NCBI GenBank assembly: GCA_018829445.1
Contig: JAHJTV010000015.1
Span: 62,001 to 126,000, forward strand
Source of the DNA: a bacterium
GTDB taxonomy: Bacteria; SAR324; XYD2-FULL-50-16
DNA length: 64,000 nt
Direction: 5' to 3'
The translations under genes and the position numbers were made by a program. The notes beneath the pieces were generated by a model. That model was given only the letters and a program-made list of their open reading frames with translations, made no database searches and was not told the DNA's origin. Numbering within the stretch: the first letter of the stretch is position 1; each line of letters begins with the position of its first letter. Of the stretch, positions 8,497 to 18,393 are shown one piece after another.

Positions 8497-9396
8497 ATGG
8501 AAAAAAAAATATATATCTCCGGATGCGGCGGAATGCTTGGTGAGGCTTTTTATCAACAGTATAAAAAGAAATTTGAGCTTAAGTGCACTGATATAGATGT
8601 AAATGACAACTGGTTGACTTATTGCGATTTCAGAGATTTTGAAAGGTACCATTCGGATGTCTGTGGTTTTCAACCGGATTGTTTAATCCATCTTGGTGCG
8701 TACACGGATCTTGAGTTTTGTGAGTTGAACTCTGATGACACTTACTTAACAAATACAATATCAGTTGAAAACGCCTGTTATATAGCGAATGAATTAAAAA
8801 TACCGCTGATTTATATAAGTACTGCAGGTATTTTTGATGGTGGAAAGGAAGAATATGATGATTGGGACAAGCCAAATCCGCTTTGTCACTATGCCAGGTC
8901 AAAGTACGAAGGAGAACGATTCGTTGTAGAGAACGTTCAGAATCATTTGGTATTGCGCGCCGGCTGGATGATGGGAGCAGGACCAAAAAAAGATAAAAAG
9001 TTTGTGCAGAAAATAATGAAGCAAATAAAAGAGGGGAAAAAGGAGCTTTTTATCGTTGACGATAAGCTTGGGACACCAACCTATACCCACGATTTTGCAA
9101 AAAACACAATGCTTCTACTGGAAAAGAAAATGTGGGGCGTTTACAACATGGTTTGTGATGGAGTTACCAGCAGATTAGAAGTTGCCCAAGAAATGATAAA
9201 GATACTTGGGATGCAAAATGAAATCAAAATTAATAAAGTATCTTCAGACTATTTTCAAAAGGAGTATTTTGTTAAACGTCCCCCATCTGAAAGGTTGATT
9301 TGCAAGAAGCTTGAACTAAGAGGGCTAAATAGAATGAGGAACTGGCGAACGGCTTTAAATGAATATTTAGAAAAATATTATAAAGGATATATTTAG
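8497..9396 (+). CDS. RmlD-like sugar reductase/epimerase
   Basis: This is a 299-residue extended SDR protein. SGCGGMLGE near the N-terminus is the Rossmann nucleotide motif. STAGIFDG and YARSKYEGE carry the catalytic Ser/Thr and Tyr-xxx-Lys. The overall pattern is closest to dTDP-4-dehydrorhamnose reductases, but a better RfbD is present at 27645, so this is more likely a paralogue that reduces another NDP-4-keto sugar. The ATG at 8497 is preferred over TTG 8479, which adds six residues of no known value. It stands between gaps of about 180 and 133 bases and may have its own promoter. Confidence 0.78.
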   Translation: MEKKIYISGCGGMLGEAFYQQYKKKFELKCTDIDVNDNWLTYCDFRDFERYHSDVCGFQPDCLIHLGAYTDLEFCELNSDDTYLTNTISVENACYIANELKIPLIYISTAGIFDGGKEEYDDWDKPNPLCHYARSKYEGERFVVENVQNHLVLRAGWMMGAGPKKDKKFVQKIMKQIKEGKKELFIVDDKLGTPTYTHDFAKNTMLLLEKKMWGVYNMVCDGVTSRLEVAQEMIKILGMQNEIKINKVSSDYFQKEYFVKRPPSERLICKKLELRGLNRMRNWRTALNEYLEKYYKGYI

Positions 9397-9529
9397 TAAT
9401 CCGTTCTATTTGTTGATTATTCAGTCTGATCTCCCGCATCTGTTGAAAAATACAAAATACTGTGGGAGCGAGGGAATATGAAATGCTTGAAACTTATGAT
9501 TCTGTCACGATTCCAAGGTTTATTAAATA

Positions 9530-10720
9530 ATGTTGATGATTAATCAATCAATTAGCTCTGTTGGAAATAAACTGCCGGTTAGAATAGCAATTATCAATTT
9601 AACCGGTGGGGGAATGAGTGGCGGATATAAAAAATACTTGATCAATGTTCTCCCTCGTATTGCTTCCAATCAACGTGTTGAAGCCGTGCTCTGTGTTTCT
9701 CCAGAATCTTTGCAGGTCAAATCCTGGTTCAAAGATCTATCCAATGTTACATTTGTAAGTTGTGATTCATTTCGGTTAATAAGATTCGAGTTGGATTCAG
9801 AAATTAAAAGGCACCTGGATGAGTTTTCACCGAGTGTAATTTTGGTACCGTTGGAACGTTTCTTCCGATATAAAGAGGTTCCCGTTGTAAATTTGATTCA
9901 AAACATGGAACCGATGATTGGAACAATGAATGATAATCCCTTAGGTGAAAATATAAGGCTGTGGATTCAATATTATTTGGCAAAAAAAGCGATAAAAAAA
10001 GCGAGTAGAATTATATCCCTTTCAAAATTTGTTTCCGACTTTCTTGTAACACGTTGGGGCATAAAGGATGAGAAAATCAAGCTAATCTATCATGGAATAG
10101 ATGAAAGAAAGAATACTGTTTGTATGCTGCCTCACACATTTTCGAATAATTTCAGTGGTCCGTTCATTTTTACAGCCGGTTCAATTCGACCTGCTAGAGG
10201 TCTCAAAGATTTGTTGCTTGCTATCAAGCAGATAGTGTCGCTTAATGAGGATTCAATCAAATTGGTGATTGCGGGTGAACCTGAAGGCCGTATGCTTGAA
10301 TACCGGCAAAAACTGATTAATTGGATAAAAAGCAATGATTTATCAACAAATGTCATTTGGGCCGGCAAATTAAATGAAAATGAAATGGCTTGGTGTTATA
10401 AAGAATGCAGTATGTTTGTAATGACAAGTCGTGTTGAATCTTTTGGAATGATCGGAGGTGAAGCAATGTCGCATGGTTGTATTTGTATTGCCGCAAATAA
10501 TCCTTGTTTGCCTGAGTTGTTTGAAAATGCGGCAGTCTATTACCCTCCAAAAGACAGCAGAAAACTTGCAGAAGAGATACAAACTGTTCTTTCTTGGAAC
10601 GACAACCAACGTAATCTAATGTCAAAAAAAGCAATAGAGCGCGCCGAATTATTTTCCTGGGATATGTGTGCCGAAAAGACTGTGATTGCATTGGAGGAAG
10701 CGAATAAAAACGACAAATGA
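9530..10720 (+). CDS. Glycosyltransferase family 4
   Basis: This 396-residue protein has the GT-B layout. The N-terminal half has a glycine-rich loop (LTGGGMSGGYKKY). The C-terminal half starts with FIFTAGSIRPARGL and contains the nucleotide-sugar-binding segment SRVESFGMIGGEAMSHG with the spaced glutamates typical of GT4. It has no membrane span and should act at the cytoplasmic face of the inner membrane, adding one residue to the lipid-linked oligosaccharide. Donor and acceptor are unknown. Confidence 0.9.
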   Translation: MLMINQSISSVGNKLPVRIAIINLTGGGMSGGYKKYLINVLPRIASNQRVEAVLCVSPESLQVKSWFKDLSNVTFVSCDSFRLIRFELDSEIKRHLDEFSPSVILVPLERFFRYKEVPVVNLIQNMEPMIGTMNDNPLGENIRLWIQYYLAKKAIKKASRIISLSKFVSDFLVTRWGIKDEKIKLIYHGIDERKNTVCMLPHTFSNNFSGPFIFTAGSIRPARGLKDLLLAIKQIVSLNEDSIKLVIAGEPEGRMLEYRQKLINWIKSNDLSTNVIWAGKLNENEMAWCYKECSMFVMTSRVESFGMIGGEAMSHGCICIAANNPCLPELFENAAVYYPPKDSRKLAEEIQTVLSWNDNQRNLMSKKAIERAELFSWDMCAEKTVIALEEANKNDK

Positions 10721-10811
10721 TTCTTAAAGGTTCTTTTTAATCATAGTGAATTATTAGTTTATCGTGTTAACAGTTTACTAGTGATAGTAGATTATTAAAC
10801 TGGAGGAAGGA

Positions 10812-11744
10812 ATGAAAATCTTGGTTACAGGTGGAGCGGGATTTATTGGTACCAATTTGTGTATTGAGTTAAGAAAAAGAAATCATGAAGTAATTGCTTG
10901 CGATCTTTATAATACTGAAAGAGATAATTATGTCAGATGCGATGTTTCGAAACATGGACAACTCTTAAGAGTGTTTGATGAACTCGGGCCTTTTGATTTC
11001 GTTTATCATTTGGCTGCAGAATATGGAAGATGGAACGGTGAGGCATATTATGAAAACCTATGGCAAACGAATGTGATTGGTACTAAACACATTCTTCGTC
11101 AACAGGAGAAACGAAAATTTAGGATGATATTCTTCTCATCTGCTGAAGTATACGGAGATTACTCTGGTGAAATGAAAGAATCCGTAATGGAGGACAACAA
11201 GATAAGTGATACCTATCAGATGAACGACTATGCCATAACAAAATGGTCTGGAGAGTTAATGTGTTTAAACTCGGCGGAAATGTTCGGGACTGAAACGGTT
11301 CGAATAAGACCTGTAAATTGCTATGGTCCCCATGAAGAGTACACTCCTTATCGGGGGTTTATACCTAAATTTATTTATCACGCGCTAAATGATATTCCTT
11401 ACACGGTTTATAAAGGTCACAAGCGGATAATCGATTATGTTGAAGATACTTGCTGGACTGTTGCAAATATTATCGACAATTTTATTCCGGGAGAGGTTTA
11501 TAATGTGGGAAGTAAGGCTGCTTGGGAGATGGATATTAAAGAATATTCTGATTTAGTATTGAAAGCTGTTGGGAAGGACGATTCACTGGTTACATATAAA
11601 GAGTCTGAACCGTTTACGACCAAGGTGAAGAAAATTGACTTTAGCAAAATAATCAAAGATCTTGGACATGATCCAAAAATTTCGCCGGAAGAAGGAATCA
11701 GCCGAACAGCAGAGTGGATGAAAAATTACTATCGAATGAAGTGA
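10812..11744 (+). CDS. NAD-dependent sugar epimerase/dehydratase
   Basis: This 310-residue extended SDR starts with VTGGAGFIGTN, the NAD-binding motif. SSAEVYG supplies the active-site Ser and YAITK the catalytic Tyr-xxx-Lys. It resembles GalE/UDP-glucuronate-epimerase-type enzymes acting on UDP or GDP sugars. A GGAGGAAGG ribosome site just ahead of the ATG supports the start. It leads a run of sugar-nucleotide genes with wecB and a second epimerase-like protein, so the three may form one branch of NDP-sugar synthesis. The exact reaction cannot be assigned from motif evidence. Confidence 0.85.
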   Translation: MKILVTGGAGFIGTNLCIELRKRNHEVIACDLYNTERDNYVRCDVSKHGQLLRVFDELGPFDFVYHLAAEYGRWNGEAYYENLWQTNVIGTKHILRQQEKRKFRMIFFSSAEVYGDYSGEMKESVMEDNKISDTYQMNDYAITKWSGELMCLNSAEMFGTETVRIRPVNCYGPHEEYTPYRGFIPKFIYHALNDIPYTVYKGHKRIIDYVEDTCWTVANIIDNFIPGEVYNVGSKAAWEMDIKEYSDLVLKAVGKDDSLVTYKESEPFTTKVKKIDFSKIIKDLGHDPKISPEEGISRTAEWMKNYYRMK

Positions 11745-11760
11745 TAAATTAGAAAAATAA

Positions 11761-12942
11761 ATGAAAAAAAAGAAGATACTTTTCGTTTTCGGAACTCGCC
11801 CTGAAGCCATTAAGGTCTGTCCCCTTATCAAGTTATTCGAAGAGAAGCGAGACTTTTTCGAAACAAGAGTTTGTGTGACTGCGCAGCACCGTGAAATGCT
11901 TGATCAGGTGCTAAGCCTTTTCGAGGTTAAACCGCATTTTGATCTCAATTTAATGAAGCCCGGACAGGATTTGGGGGAAATTACAGGGAAAATTTTATGC
12001 AGGGTTCAAACAGTAATTCGTGAAATCAGACCTGATATCGTTTTTGTTCAAGGAGATACAACAACGGCATTTGCATCGTCACTGGCGTCTTATTATGAAA
12101 AGGTATCGGTCGGTCACATTGAGGCGGGATTAAGAACAGGAAATCCATACTCCCCTTGGCCCGAAGAAGTTAATCGATGCCTTATAGGACAAATAGCGCG
12201 AATTCACTATGCTCCAACAAAAAAGAGTCAACTCAATTTACTACGAGAAGGCAGGGATGAAAACACCGTTATAATTACCGGGAATACAGTCATTGATGCC
12301 CTTTTTTGGGTATTGGAAAGGATTAAAACCAACCGATCTCTTCGAAGCTCCGTAGAAGCAAGGCTAACAGACTCATTTTCCAGTTCATCCATTACTTTGG
12401 ATTCGATTATCACTAAAAAACGCAATATTATTCTCATCACCGGGCACAGAAGGGAGAACTTTGGAGAAGGTTTTATGAATATCTGCGAAGCTCTAAAACG
12501 AATAGCTTTAGAAAACGAAGAAGTGGATCTTGTTTATCCGGTTCATTTAAATCCCAATGTTCAAAAACCGGTTTTCGAGCTTTTAGGGAAGATTAAAAAT
12601 ATTCATCTAATCGATCCTCTTGAATATGAATCTTTCATTTATCTAATGAGTTTATCTACTTTAATTCTGACTGATAGCGGAGGCGTTCAAGAGGAAGCTC
12701 CCAGTCTGGGAAAACCGGTATTGGTTATGAGGGATACGACTGAAAGACCGGAAGCGGTTGAGGCGGGAACCGTCAAATTGGTAGGTACCGATCCCGACAC
12801 TATCTATTCTGAGGCTACAATCCTTCTTCGTGATCCCGATGCGTATAAAACAATGGCACAGGCTCATAACCCTTATGGAGACGGCACGGCTTGTCGTCAA
12901 ATAGCAGATCATATTTATGGAGAATATTTTGGAAGCATATAA
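11761..12942 (+). CDS. wecB: UDP-N-acetylglucosamine 2-epimerase (non-hydrolysing)
   Basis: This 393-residue protein has the full signature of bacterial WecB/MnaA: FGTRPEAIK at residues 10-18, QGDTTT at 97-102, HIEAGLRTG at 119-127, TGHRRENFG near 235, and DSGGVQEEA followed by TERPE near 300-325. It interconverts UDP-GlcNAc and UDP-ManNAc, or in related loci the L-sugar equivalents made from UDP-2,6-dideoxy intermediates. The neighbouring epimerases and the WbuB-like glycosyltransferase at 14082 make the second option possible. It lies 16 bases after the previous gene, and its 3' end overlaps the next one. Confidence 0.93.
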   Translation: MKKKKILFVFGTRPEAIKVCPLIKLFEEKRDFFETRVCVTAQHREMLDQVLSLFEVKPHFDLNLMKPGQDLGEITGKILCRVQTVIREIRPDIVFVQGDTTTAFASSLASYYEKVSVGHIEAGLRTGNPYSPWPEEVNRCLIGQIARIHYAPTKKSQLNLLREGRDENTVIITGNTVIDALFWVLERIKTNRSLRSSVEARLTDSFSSSSITLDSIITKKRNIILITGHRRENFGEGFMNICEALKRIALENEEVDLVYPVHLNPNVQKPVFELLGKIKNIHLIDPLEYESFIYLMSLSTLILTDSGGVQEEAPSLGKPVLVMRDTTERPEAVEAGTVKLVGTDPDTIYSEATILLRDPDAYKTMAQAHNPYGDGTACRQIADHIYGEYFGSI

Positions 12943-14035
12943 CAAACGATTAAACCTGGTTAAAAACTATCTGGATAAGGTATCACTGGAGAAGGATCTT
13001 GAGGCCTATTATCATGGTCGTAATATATTGATAACAGGGGGGGCGGGAGCCATCGGGAGTAATTTGACAATTGCGCTATCCATTTTGGTTGGCGAAAAAG
13101 GAAAGGTGATTGTCCTTGATAATCTTTCATCCATTAAAACAAACAATCCCTGGAACGTACTACCTTTGTCCAATGTGATGTTTGTTGAAGGAGATGTAAG
13201 AAGTGATGTGGATTTAAAACGGGTGTTTAAGGAAGATATTTCTATTATTTTTCATCTGGCTGCTTTTTTTGCAAATCAAAATTCAGTTGATTATCCTGAA
13301 GTATCTGCTGATGTTGATGTGATAGGACAGGTGAAATTATTGGAGTACGCTAAGCTGAGCAATATTGATCGATTTGTCTATGCATCAAGTGGTTGTGCGA
13401 TATATGGATCCTATCCTAAAATGCCGTTAACAGAAGACTTTATTTCAATGCATCTGACGACGCCTTATCAAATCAACAAAATGACCGGTGAAATGTATTG
13501 TAATTTCTATAACCATCATTATGACATGAAGACAGTCAATTGCCGCTTCTTTAACTCTTACGGTCCTGGAGAGGTTCCCGGGCAGTATCGTAATGTAATT
13601 CCTAATTTTATCTATTGGTCAATGAAAGGGCAATCACTTCCAATAACCGGGACAGGGGAAGAAACAAGGGATTTTACTTATGTTCTTGATTTGGTTCAAG
13701 GGCTTCTGAAATCGGGATATTACGAGAAAGCAGTGGGGGAGAATTTCAATCTTGCGGCTGGCAAAGAAATCAGTATAAAGAATATGGCCGAACTGGTCTT
13801 AAAAGTTACGAATAATGAAGTTCCTCTTAATTACAGAGAGAGGAGAAAATGGGATACAAAACCGCGACTTCTCGCTTCTATAGAAAAAGCACGGCAGCTG
13901 ATAGGATATAATCCTATCATCGATTTTAGTGAAGGGTTTGATTCAAATGTCGAATGGTTTAAGGATAATTGGGAATTGATCGAATCATTGGCGGATTTCC
14001 CCCCTGGAATGAGCAGCGCCGTTCGCAATAGTTAG
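12917..14035 (+). CDS. NAD-dependent epimerase/dehydratase
   Basis: This is a 372-residue extended SDR with a helical lead of about 35 residues before TGGAGAIGSN. Other motifs are ASSGCAIYG (active-site Ser) and YQINK (Tyr-xxx-Lys). ATG 12917 overlaps wecB by 26 bases. TTG 12929, preceded by GGAG at a 6-base spacing, is an equally good start that shortens the overlap to 14. Overlap with wecB implies coupled expression. The product resembles UDP-glucose or UDP-glucuronate 4-epimerases and decarboxylases, but the specific substrate is unclear. Confidence 0.83.
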   Translation: MENILEAYNKRLNLVKNYLDKVSLEKDLEAYYHGRNILITGGAGAIGSNLTIALSILVGEKGKVIVLDNLSSIKTNNPWNVLPLSNVMFVEGDVRSDVDLKRVFKEDISIIFHLAAFFANQNSVDYPEVSADVDVIGQVKLLEYAKLSNIDRFVYASSGCAIYGSYPKMPLTEDFISMHLTTPYQINKMTGEMYCNFYNHHYDMKTVNCRFFNSYGPGEVPGQYRNVIPNFIYWSMKGQSLPITGTGEETRDFTYVLDLVQGLLKSGYYEKAVGENFNLAAGKEISIKNMAELVLKVTNNEVPLNYRERRKWDTKPRLLASIEKARQLIGYNPIIDFSEGFDSNVEWFKDNWELIESLADFPPGMSSAVRNS

Positions 14036-14081
14036 AAGTTATTAAATTCGTTTCTTTACAATATGAATCAAGCCATAAAAG

Positions 14082-15296
14082 ATGTCTTGCAGTAAGAGTA
14101 TACTTATAATAGCAGAACGTTTTTATCCCGAAGAATTTGGGATAAATGACCTCGCTCAAGCTTGGTCTGAAGAGGGGTTCAAAGTGGAAGTCCTATGCCA
14201 AACTCCCAGTTATCCGTTTGATAAGGTTTATGAAGGCTATAAAAACTCAGTTTACAGGAAGGATATATGGAAAGGAGTGACTATACACCGAATCTACTCT
14301 TTATTGGGTTATAAACGGAGTGTTATTAGAAAAGTTGCAAATTATCTTTTTTTTGCATTCTTTGCATCTTTTTTTGCGGTTTTCATTGGAAGAAGGAGTG
14401 ATAATATCTTTATTTACCATGTCGGTCCATTAACTCAAGCAATTCCCGGGTTGTTGGTAAAAAAACTTTTTAAGAAAAAGCTGTTTGTATGGACTTTGGA
14501 TGTGTGGCCTGACTCAGTTTACGCATATGGATTCAAAAAAACAGGTTTATCATCGTTTATTTTGGACAAGTTCGTGTCGACAATCTACCGAAATTGCACT
14601 TCGGTATTTGTGTCATGCAAAGGGTTTAAAAAGAAGATTTTAAAATACTCTCCCGAATCAAAAGTAATTTTCTCGCCTCAATGGGTTCCGACTGATATGA
14701 ATTTTGAAAGTGCAATATCAAATCCTGCTATGAAGGAGGGAATCAATTTTACTTTCGCAGGCAATATCGGCACTGTCCAGAATCTGGAAAATGTAATTAA
14801 GGGATTTTCATTAGTAAAAAAGGGAATTCCGGGTAGTAAAAGCGCTTATCTAAATATCATCGGCGATGGCTCGAATTTAGATGCATTAAAGAACCTTGTC
14901 GATGAGCAGGGTATCAAAAACGTTTTCTTTTGGGGAAGAAGGCCATTAGCGGAAATGCCGACATGGTTTGAAGGAAGCGATGCTTTGATTATTTCTCTTA
15001 TTGACCAACCTGTATTTTCTTTAACCGTGCCAGCTAAATTTCAAGCTTATCTGGCTGCAGGAAAACCAATTATCTGCCTTATGAAAGGAGAAGTTGCTGC
15101 GTTGGTTCAGGAAAACGATATCGGATTTATAGCCGATCCGAATGATATTGCCGGGATTAAACAAATCTTCGAAAAATTTTCTTCGATTTCCAAAGAAGAT
15201 CGGGAAAGACTGAAAAGTAACATGTATAGATTGTTAAGTGATGAATACAATCGAGAGATTGTGATACGCCGTAAAACGGAAGAGATCTTCGGATAA
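14082..15296 (+). CDS. Glycosyltransferase family 4, WbuB-like
   Basis: This 404-residue GT-B protein starts with a segment found in WbuB-type transferases (AERFYPEEFGINDLA, then TPSYPFDKVYEGY). A hydrophobic stretch at about residues 85-105 suggests membrane association. The C-terminal domain has TFAGNIGTVQNLE and ends in a donor-binding region with LAAGKPIICL. WbuB in enteric bacteria transfers N-acetyl-L-fucosamine. Given the WecB and epimerase genes upstream, a 6-deoxy-amino sugar donor is plausible here too, by analogy only. Confidence 0.85.
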   Translation: MSCSKSILIIAERFYPEEFGINDLAQAWSEEGFKVEVLCQTPSYPFDKVYEGYKNSVYRKDIWKGVTIHRIYSLLGYKRSVIRKVANYLFFAFFASFFAVFIGRRSDNIFIYHVGPLTQAIPGLLVKKLFKKKLFVWTLDVWPDSVYAYGFKKTGLSSFILDKFVSTIYRNCTSVFVSCKGFKKKILKYSPESKVIFSPQWVPTDMNFESAISNPAMKEGINFTFAGNIGTVQNLENVIKGFSLVKKGIPGSKSAYLNIIGDGSNLDALKNLVDEQGIKNVFFWGRRPLAEMPTWFEGSDALIISLIDQPVFSLTVPAKFQAYLAAGKPIICLMKGEVAALVQENDIGFIADPNDIAGIKQIFEKFSSISKEDRERLKSNMYRLLSDEYNREIVIRRKTEEIFG

Positions 15297-15373
15297 ACCC
15301 AATGCGACAGCATTTGCTTGTTGGACTGAAGGTTTTGCTAAATGCAATCAAGAGAAATTCCTAGGAGCCAAAA

Positions 15374-16351
15374 TTGAAGCCGAAAATTGTTGTTGAGGAG
15401 TTAATCGATAATCGCAAGGATCTAATCAAACAGATTGTTGATGCATCAGAAAAAATTACTCTCAAGGAGGATTTGCAGAGCAATAAATCGATCTTTATTA
15501 AACCCAATTTGACATTCTCTGAATATAAAAAGGGAGTTACGACTCGAGTTGAATTCGTCGATGCCCTTGTTGAAGCAATACTTAGCATTAATTCAGAAAC
15601 AAAAATTATTATTGGTGAAGGAGAAGGAGGATACAACAGCTTCTCCATGACCGAGACAATGCGGAAAATGGGTTTCTATGATATCGAGGCAAGGCATAAA
15701 AATGTCAAAGTATTAAACTTGTCGGAGCTTCCTTCTTGCGAAGTTGAACTTTTAGCCTTTGGAAAACCTTATCGCTTAAACCTACCGGAGATATTCTTTA
15801 CTGATATCGATTTTTCAATAACTTGCCCTTTGCCGAAAGTACATTGTATGACCAAGATAACTTTGGCTTATAAAAACCAATGGGGCTGTTTGCCTGATAT
15901 TATGAGATTAAAAAATCATTATGTGTTTGATGAGATTATTAGTCAAATCTGTGAAAAATTAAAATTCAAGTATGCCTTTCTTGATGGGAAGTACGGTTTG
16001 GATGATAATGGGCCAATGGTGGGTGAGCCCGTCAAACCTAATTGGTTTGTCGCGTCGAATTCTCTTGGAGCTTTCGATACTGTTGTTTCAGAAATGATGG
16101 GGGTTGATTGGAGAACAGTTGGTCATTTGAAATTAGCACATCAGCTTGGATATATTCCAGGGAAAAATGATGTTGAAATCATTGGAGATAATAAATCCAT
16201 TGCACGGGAATTCAAACTGAAAAGGAATTTCTGGAACTATCCTGCTTTGGCTGCTTTTCGTTCGAAAAAGCTTACGCACCTATTCTACTTATCACGCTGG
16301 TCAAAACTCTTGCATGATATTATGTACACATTCCGTGAAAGACCACTGTAA
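15374..16351 (+). CDS. DUF362-domain protein
   Basis: This 325-residue protein matches the DUF362 pattern: an early FIKPNLTF block at about residue 46, then PKVHCMTKITLAYKNQWG near 155-175, which is the most typical DUF362 signature. The family includes iron-sulfur proteins, but this copy lacks a C-terminal ferredoxin-like Cys cluster. The start is TTG 15374 behind a good AGGAG site at 15363. Its position inside a glycan locus, between a glycosyltransferase and a sugar reductase, is repeated in other bacteria to my knowledge. Its role there is not established. Confidence 0.75.
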   Translation: MKPKIVVEELIDNRKDLIKQIVDASEKITLKEDLQSNKSIFIKPNLTFSEYKKGVTTRVEFVDALVEAILSINSETKIIIGEGEGGYNSFSMTETMRKMGFYDIEARHKNVKVLNLSELPSCEVELLAFGKPYRLNLPEIFFTDIDFSITCPLPKVHCMTKITLAYKNQWGCLPDIMRLKNHYVFDEIISQICEKLKFKYAFLDGKYGLDDNGPMVGEPVKPNWFVASNSLGAFDTVVSEMMGVDWRTVGHLKLAHQLGYIPGKNDVEIIGDNKSIAREFKLKRNFWNYPALAAFRSKKLTHLFYLSRWSKLLHDIMYTFRERPL

Positions 16352-16390
16352 TATAGTCCATATTTGCTAATTTTTATAACAAACATTCTG

Positions 16391-17338
16391 ATGGATCGAC
16401 AAGCTGTCAACAGCCAGGTCTGTATAACAGGGGCAAATGGTTTCATAGGGAAATCCTTGGATCGATATCTTCGCCAACACGGCATTACCACATTCCATTG
16501 GAATCGGAGTAATCCTTTGGATTTGAATGGCTGCAAAATGATTGTACATCTTGCGGCAAGAGTCCATCAGATGAATGATTCAGCAGTAAATCCGGAAAGC
16601 GAGTATAGAAGAGGAAATCGTGATCTTACTGTTAACCTGGCAAAACAAGCTTTGGAACAAGAAGTTGAAAAGTTTATTTTTATTAGTTCTGTCAAGGTTA
16701 TAGGAGAATCACCCGGGAAGTACGATATAAATGTTTCGTGCAATCCTGCAGATCTCTATGGTATCAGCAAGAAAGAAGCAGAAGATGAGTTGTGTGAACT
16801 GTTTGCGGGGGTCAATAATTCAAAATGCATCGTTATAAGGCTTCCTATGGTTTATGGACCGGGCAATAAGGGGAATATGTTGTCTTTGTTAAAAGCAGCT
16901 TCTAAGCACTGTATCTTACCTCTGGGCTCAGCAAATGCGAAAAGGAGCATGATTAATGTTGATAATGTGTGCGATGCGATTCTAAAAATATTGAATGATA
17001 ATGGATCAAGCCGATCAAGTTATACAACATATTTTTTAAGCGATAATAGAGATCTATCCTCAAGAGAGCTCTATTCGTTGATTTATAAGAATATGCATAA
17101 TGGTTCAGGTGTTTTCCCTTTTCCCGAGCCATTTTTCAGATTTCTGGGAGCAGCTGGTAGTATCATGGAAAAGGTTTTTCAGAAGAAATTTCCATTGAAC
17201 AAAGATGTTGTTTCTCGACTATTTGACGAGTATCGTTTTTCATCTTCTGAGTTTTGTAAAGACTATACGTGGAATCCAGTTATTACACCGGAGGAAGGAA
17301 TAAAAAAAACAGTTGAATGGTATTCGCAAATCAATTAA
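16391..17338 (+). CDS. UDP-4-keto-sugar reductase/epimerase, WbpV-like
   Basis: This 315-residue extended SDR starts with CITGANGFIGKSL (NAD(P) motif) and has HLAARVHQM, FISSVKVIGES and YGISKKEAE (Tyr-xxx-Lys). I use ATG 16391; the frame stays open to a TTG at 16364 without added motif. The order reductase - WbpL-type transferase - WbpM-type dehydratase is the same as in several Pseudomonas O-antigen loci. There WbpV reduces the 4-keto product of WbpM to UDP-QuiNAc or UDP-FucNAc. I infer the same role here. Confidence 0.83.
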   Translation: MDRQAVNSQVCITGANGFIGKSLDRYLRQHGITTFHWNRSNPLDLNGCKMIVHLAARVHQMNDSAVNPESEYRRGNRDLTVNLAKQALEQEVEKFIFISSVKVIGESPGKYDINVSCNPADLYGISKKEAEDELCELFAGVNNSKCIVIRLPMVYGPGNKGNMLSLLKAASKHCILPLGSANAKRSMINVDNVCDAILKILNDNGSSRSSYTTYFLSDNRDLSSRELYSLIYKNMHNGSGVFPFPEPFFRFLGAAGSIMEKVFQKKFPLNKDVVSRLFDEYRFSSSEFCKDYTWNPVITPEEGIKKTVEWYSQIN

Positions 17339-17391
17339 TCGGGGACGGAGGGGTACAATAAAGTAAATGCTATGATTGGATTAAACACGAA

Positions 17392-18393
17392 ATGTTATAT
17401 AAATTTAGTGCATTGTCTTTTTGCATTGCCTTTGTAGGTGCTTGGCTGATTGCACGGTATGGAAGCTACGCAGGGCTGATTGATAAACCGAGCAATCGAA
17501 GTTCGCATAATACTAATATCCCAAAAGGCGGTGGGGTTGGGATATTAGTGGTTTTTGTATTCCTTTGCTTAATTCTTGATATAATGCTGTTTTTTTGGTT
17601 ACCTGTTTTTCTCTTATCTTTTATCAGCTTTCTGGGAGATAGATTTGAATTATCTGCCAAGTTCCGTTTAATAATTCAGTTTATTACCGCTGGAATCGTA
17701 TTATACAGCGCAAATGATATTTCTTGGATAGTTGTGAGTATTGAAGGTGTAGATAGCAATTTTATTAATATTACAGGGTATTTTGTAATATTGGTTTTTA
17801 TTGTTGGAACAACCAATTTTTATAACTTCATGGATGGCATTAATGGTATTGCCGGAATAACAGGAATAATCGCATTCACTTGCCTTGGATATGTGTCATT
17901 GACAAAAGACATGCTTGAAATCACAATTTTGCTGTTTGGTATCTCTTCTGCGTGTTTGGGATTTCTCTTTTGGAATCTGCCAAAAGCAAAAGTTTTCATG
18001 GGAGATGTAAGTAGCATTTTGCTTGGATTTGTTTTTGCCATTTGTGTGGTACTATTATCAAATTCTTTAACTGAGTTTATTTGTTATGCCGGATTTATTT
18101 TGCCATTTTACGCAGATGAACTTTTAACGATGATTGAACGAATAAAGCATAAATACCCATTATCTCAGGCGCATCGCAGACATCTTTATCAAGTCTTGGT
18201 TAACGAAGGAGGATTTGACCATTGGATAGTTTCTCTGGGTTACGGTATTATTCAATTAGCGATTTGTGTACTATTAATGTCGATTGAAGCAAAAGGTCAT
18301 TGCTTTCTAATTATGATTATCATTGCAATCTTTGGATTGTTTGCTTCAGTAAACTTCTGTATTAAGAAAAAGCTGACTAATCAGCAGATTTAA
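17392..18393 (+). CDS. WecA/WbpL-type undecaprenyl-phosphate sugar-1-P transferase
   Basis: This 333-residue polytopic membrane protein (about 10-11 spans) belongs to the MraY/WecA family. Visible motifs are DKPSNRSSHN followed by PKGGGVG (31-50), the catalytic NFMDGINGI (145-153), GDVSS (204-208) and the cytoplasmic His motif HRRHLYQ (261-267). It should start glycan assembly by moving a HexNAc- or 6-deoxyHexNAc-1-phosphate to undecaprenyl phosphate. Its placement between the WbpV-like and WbpM-like genes favours a QuiNAc/FucNAc donor. Its last base overlaps the first base of the next gene. Confidence 0.9.
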   Translation: MLYKFSALSFCIAFVGAWLIARYGSYAGLIDKPSNRSSHNTNIPKGGGVGILVVFVFLCLILDIMLFFWLPVFLLSFISFLGDRFELSAKFRLIIQFITAGIVLYSANDISWIVVSIEGVDSNFINITGYFVILVFIVGTTNFYNFMDGINGIAGITGIIAFTCLGYVSLTKDMLEITILLFGISSACLGFLFWNLPKAKVFMGDVSSILLGFVFAICVVLLSNSLTEFICYAGFILPFYADELLTMIERIKHKYPLSQAHRRHLYQVLVNEGGFDHWIVSLGYGIIQLAICVLLMSIEAKGHCFLIMIIIAIFGLFASVNFCIKKKLTNQQI

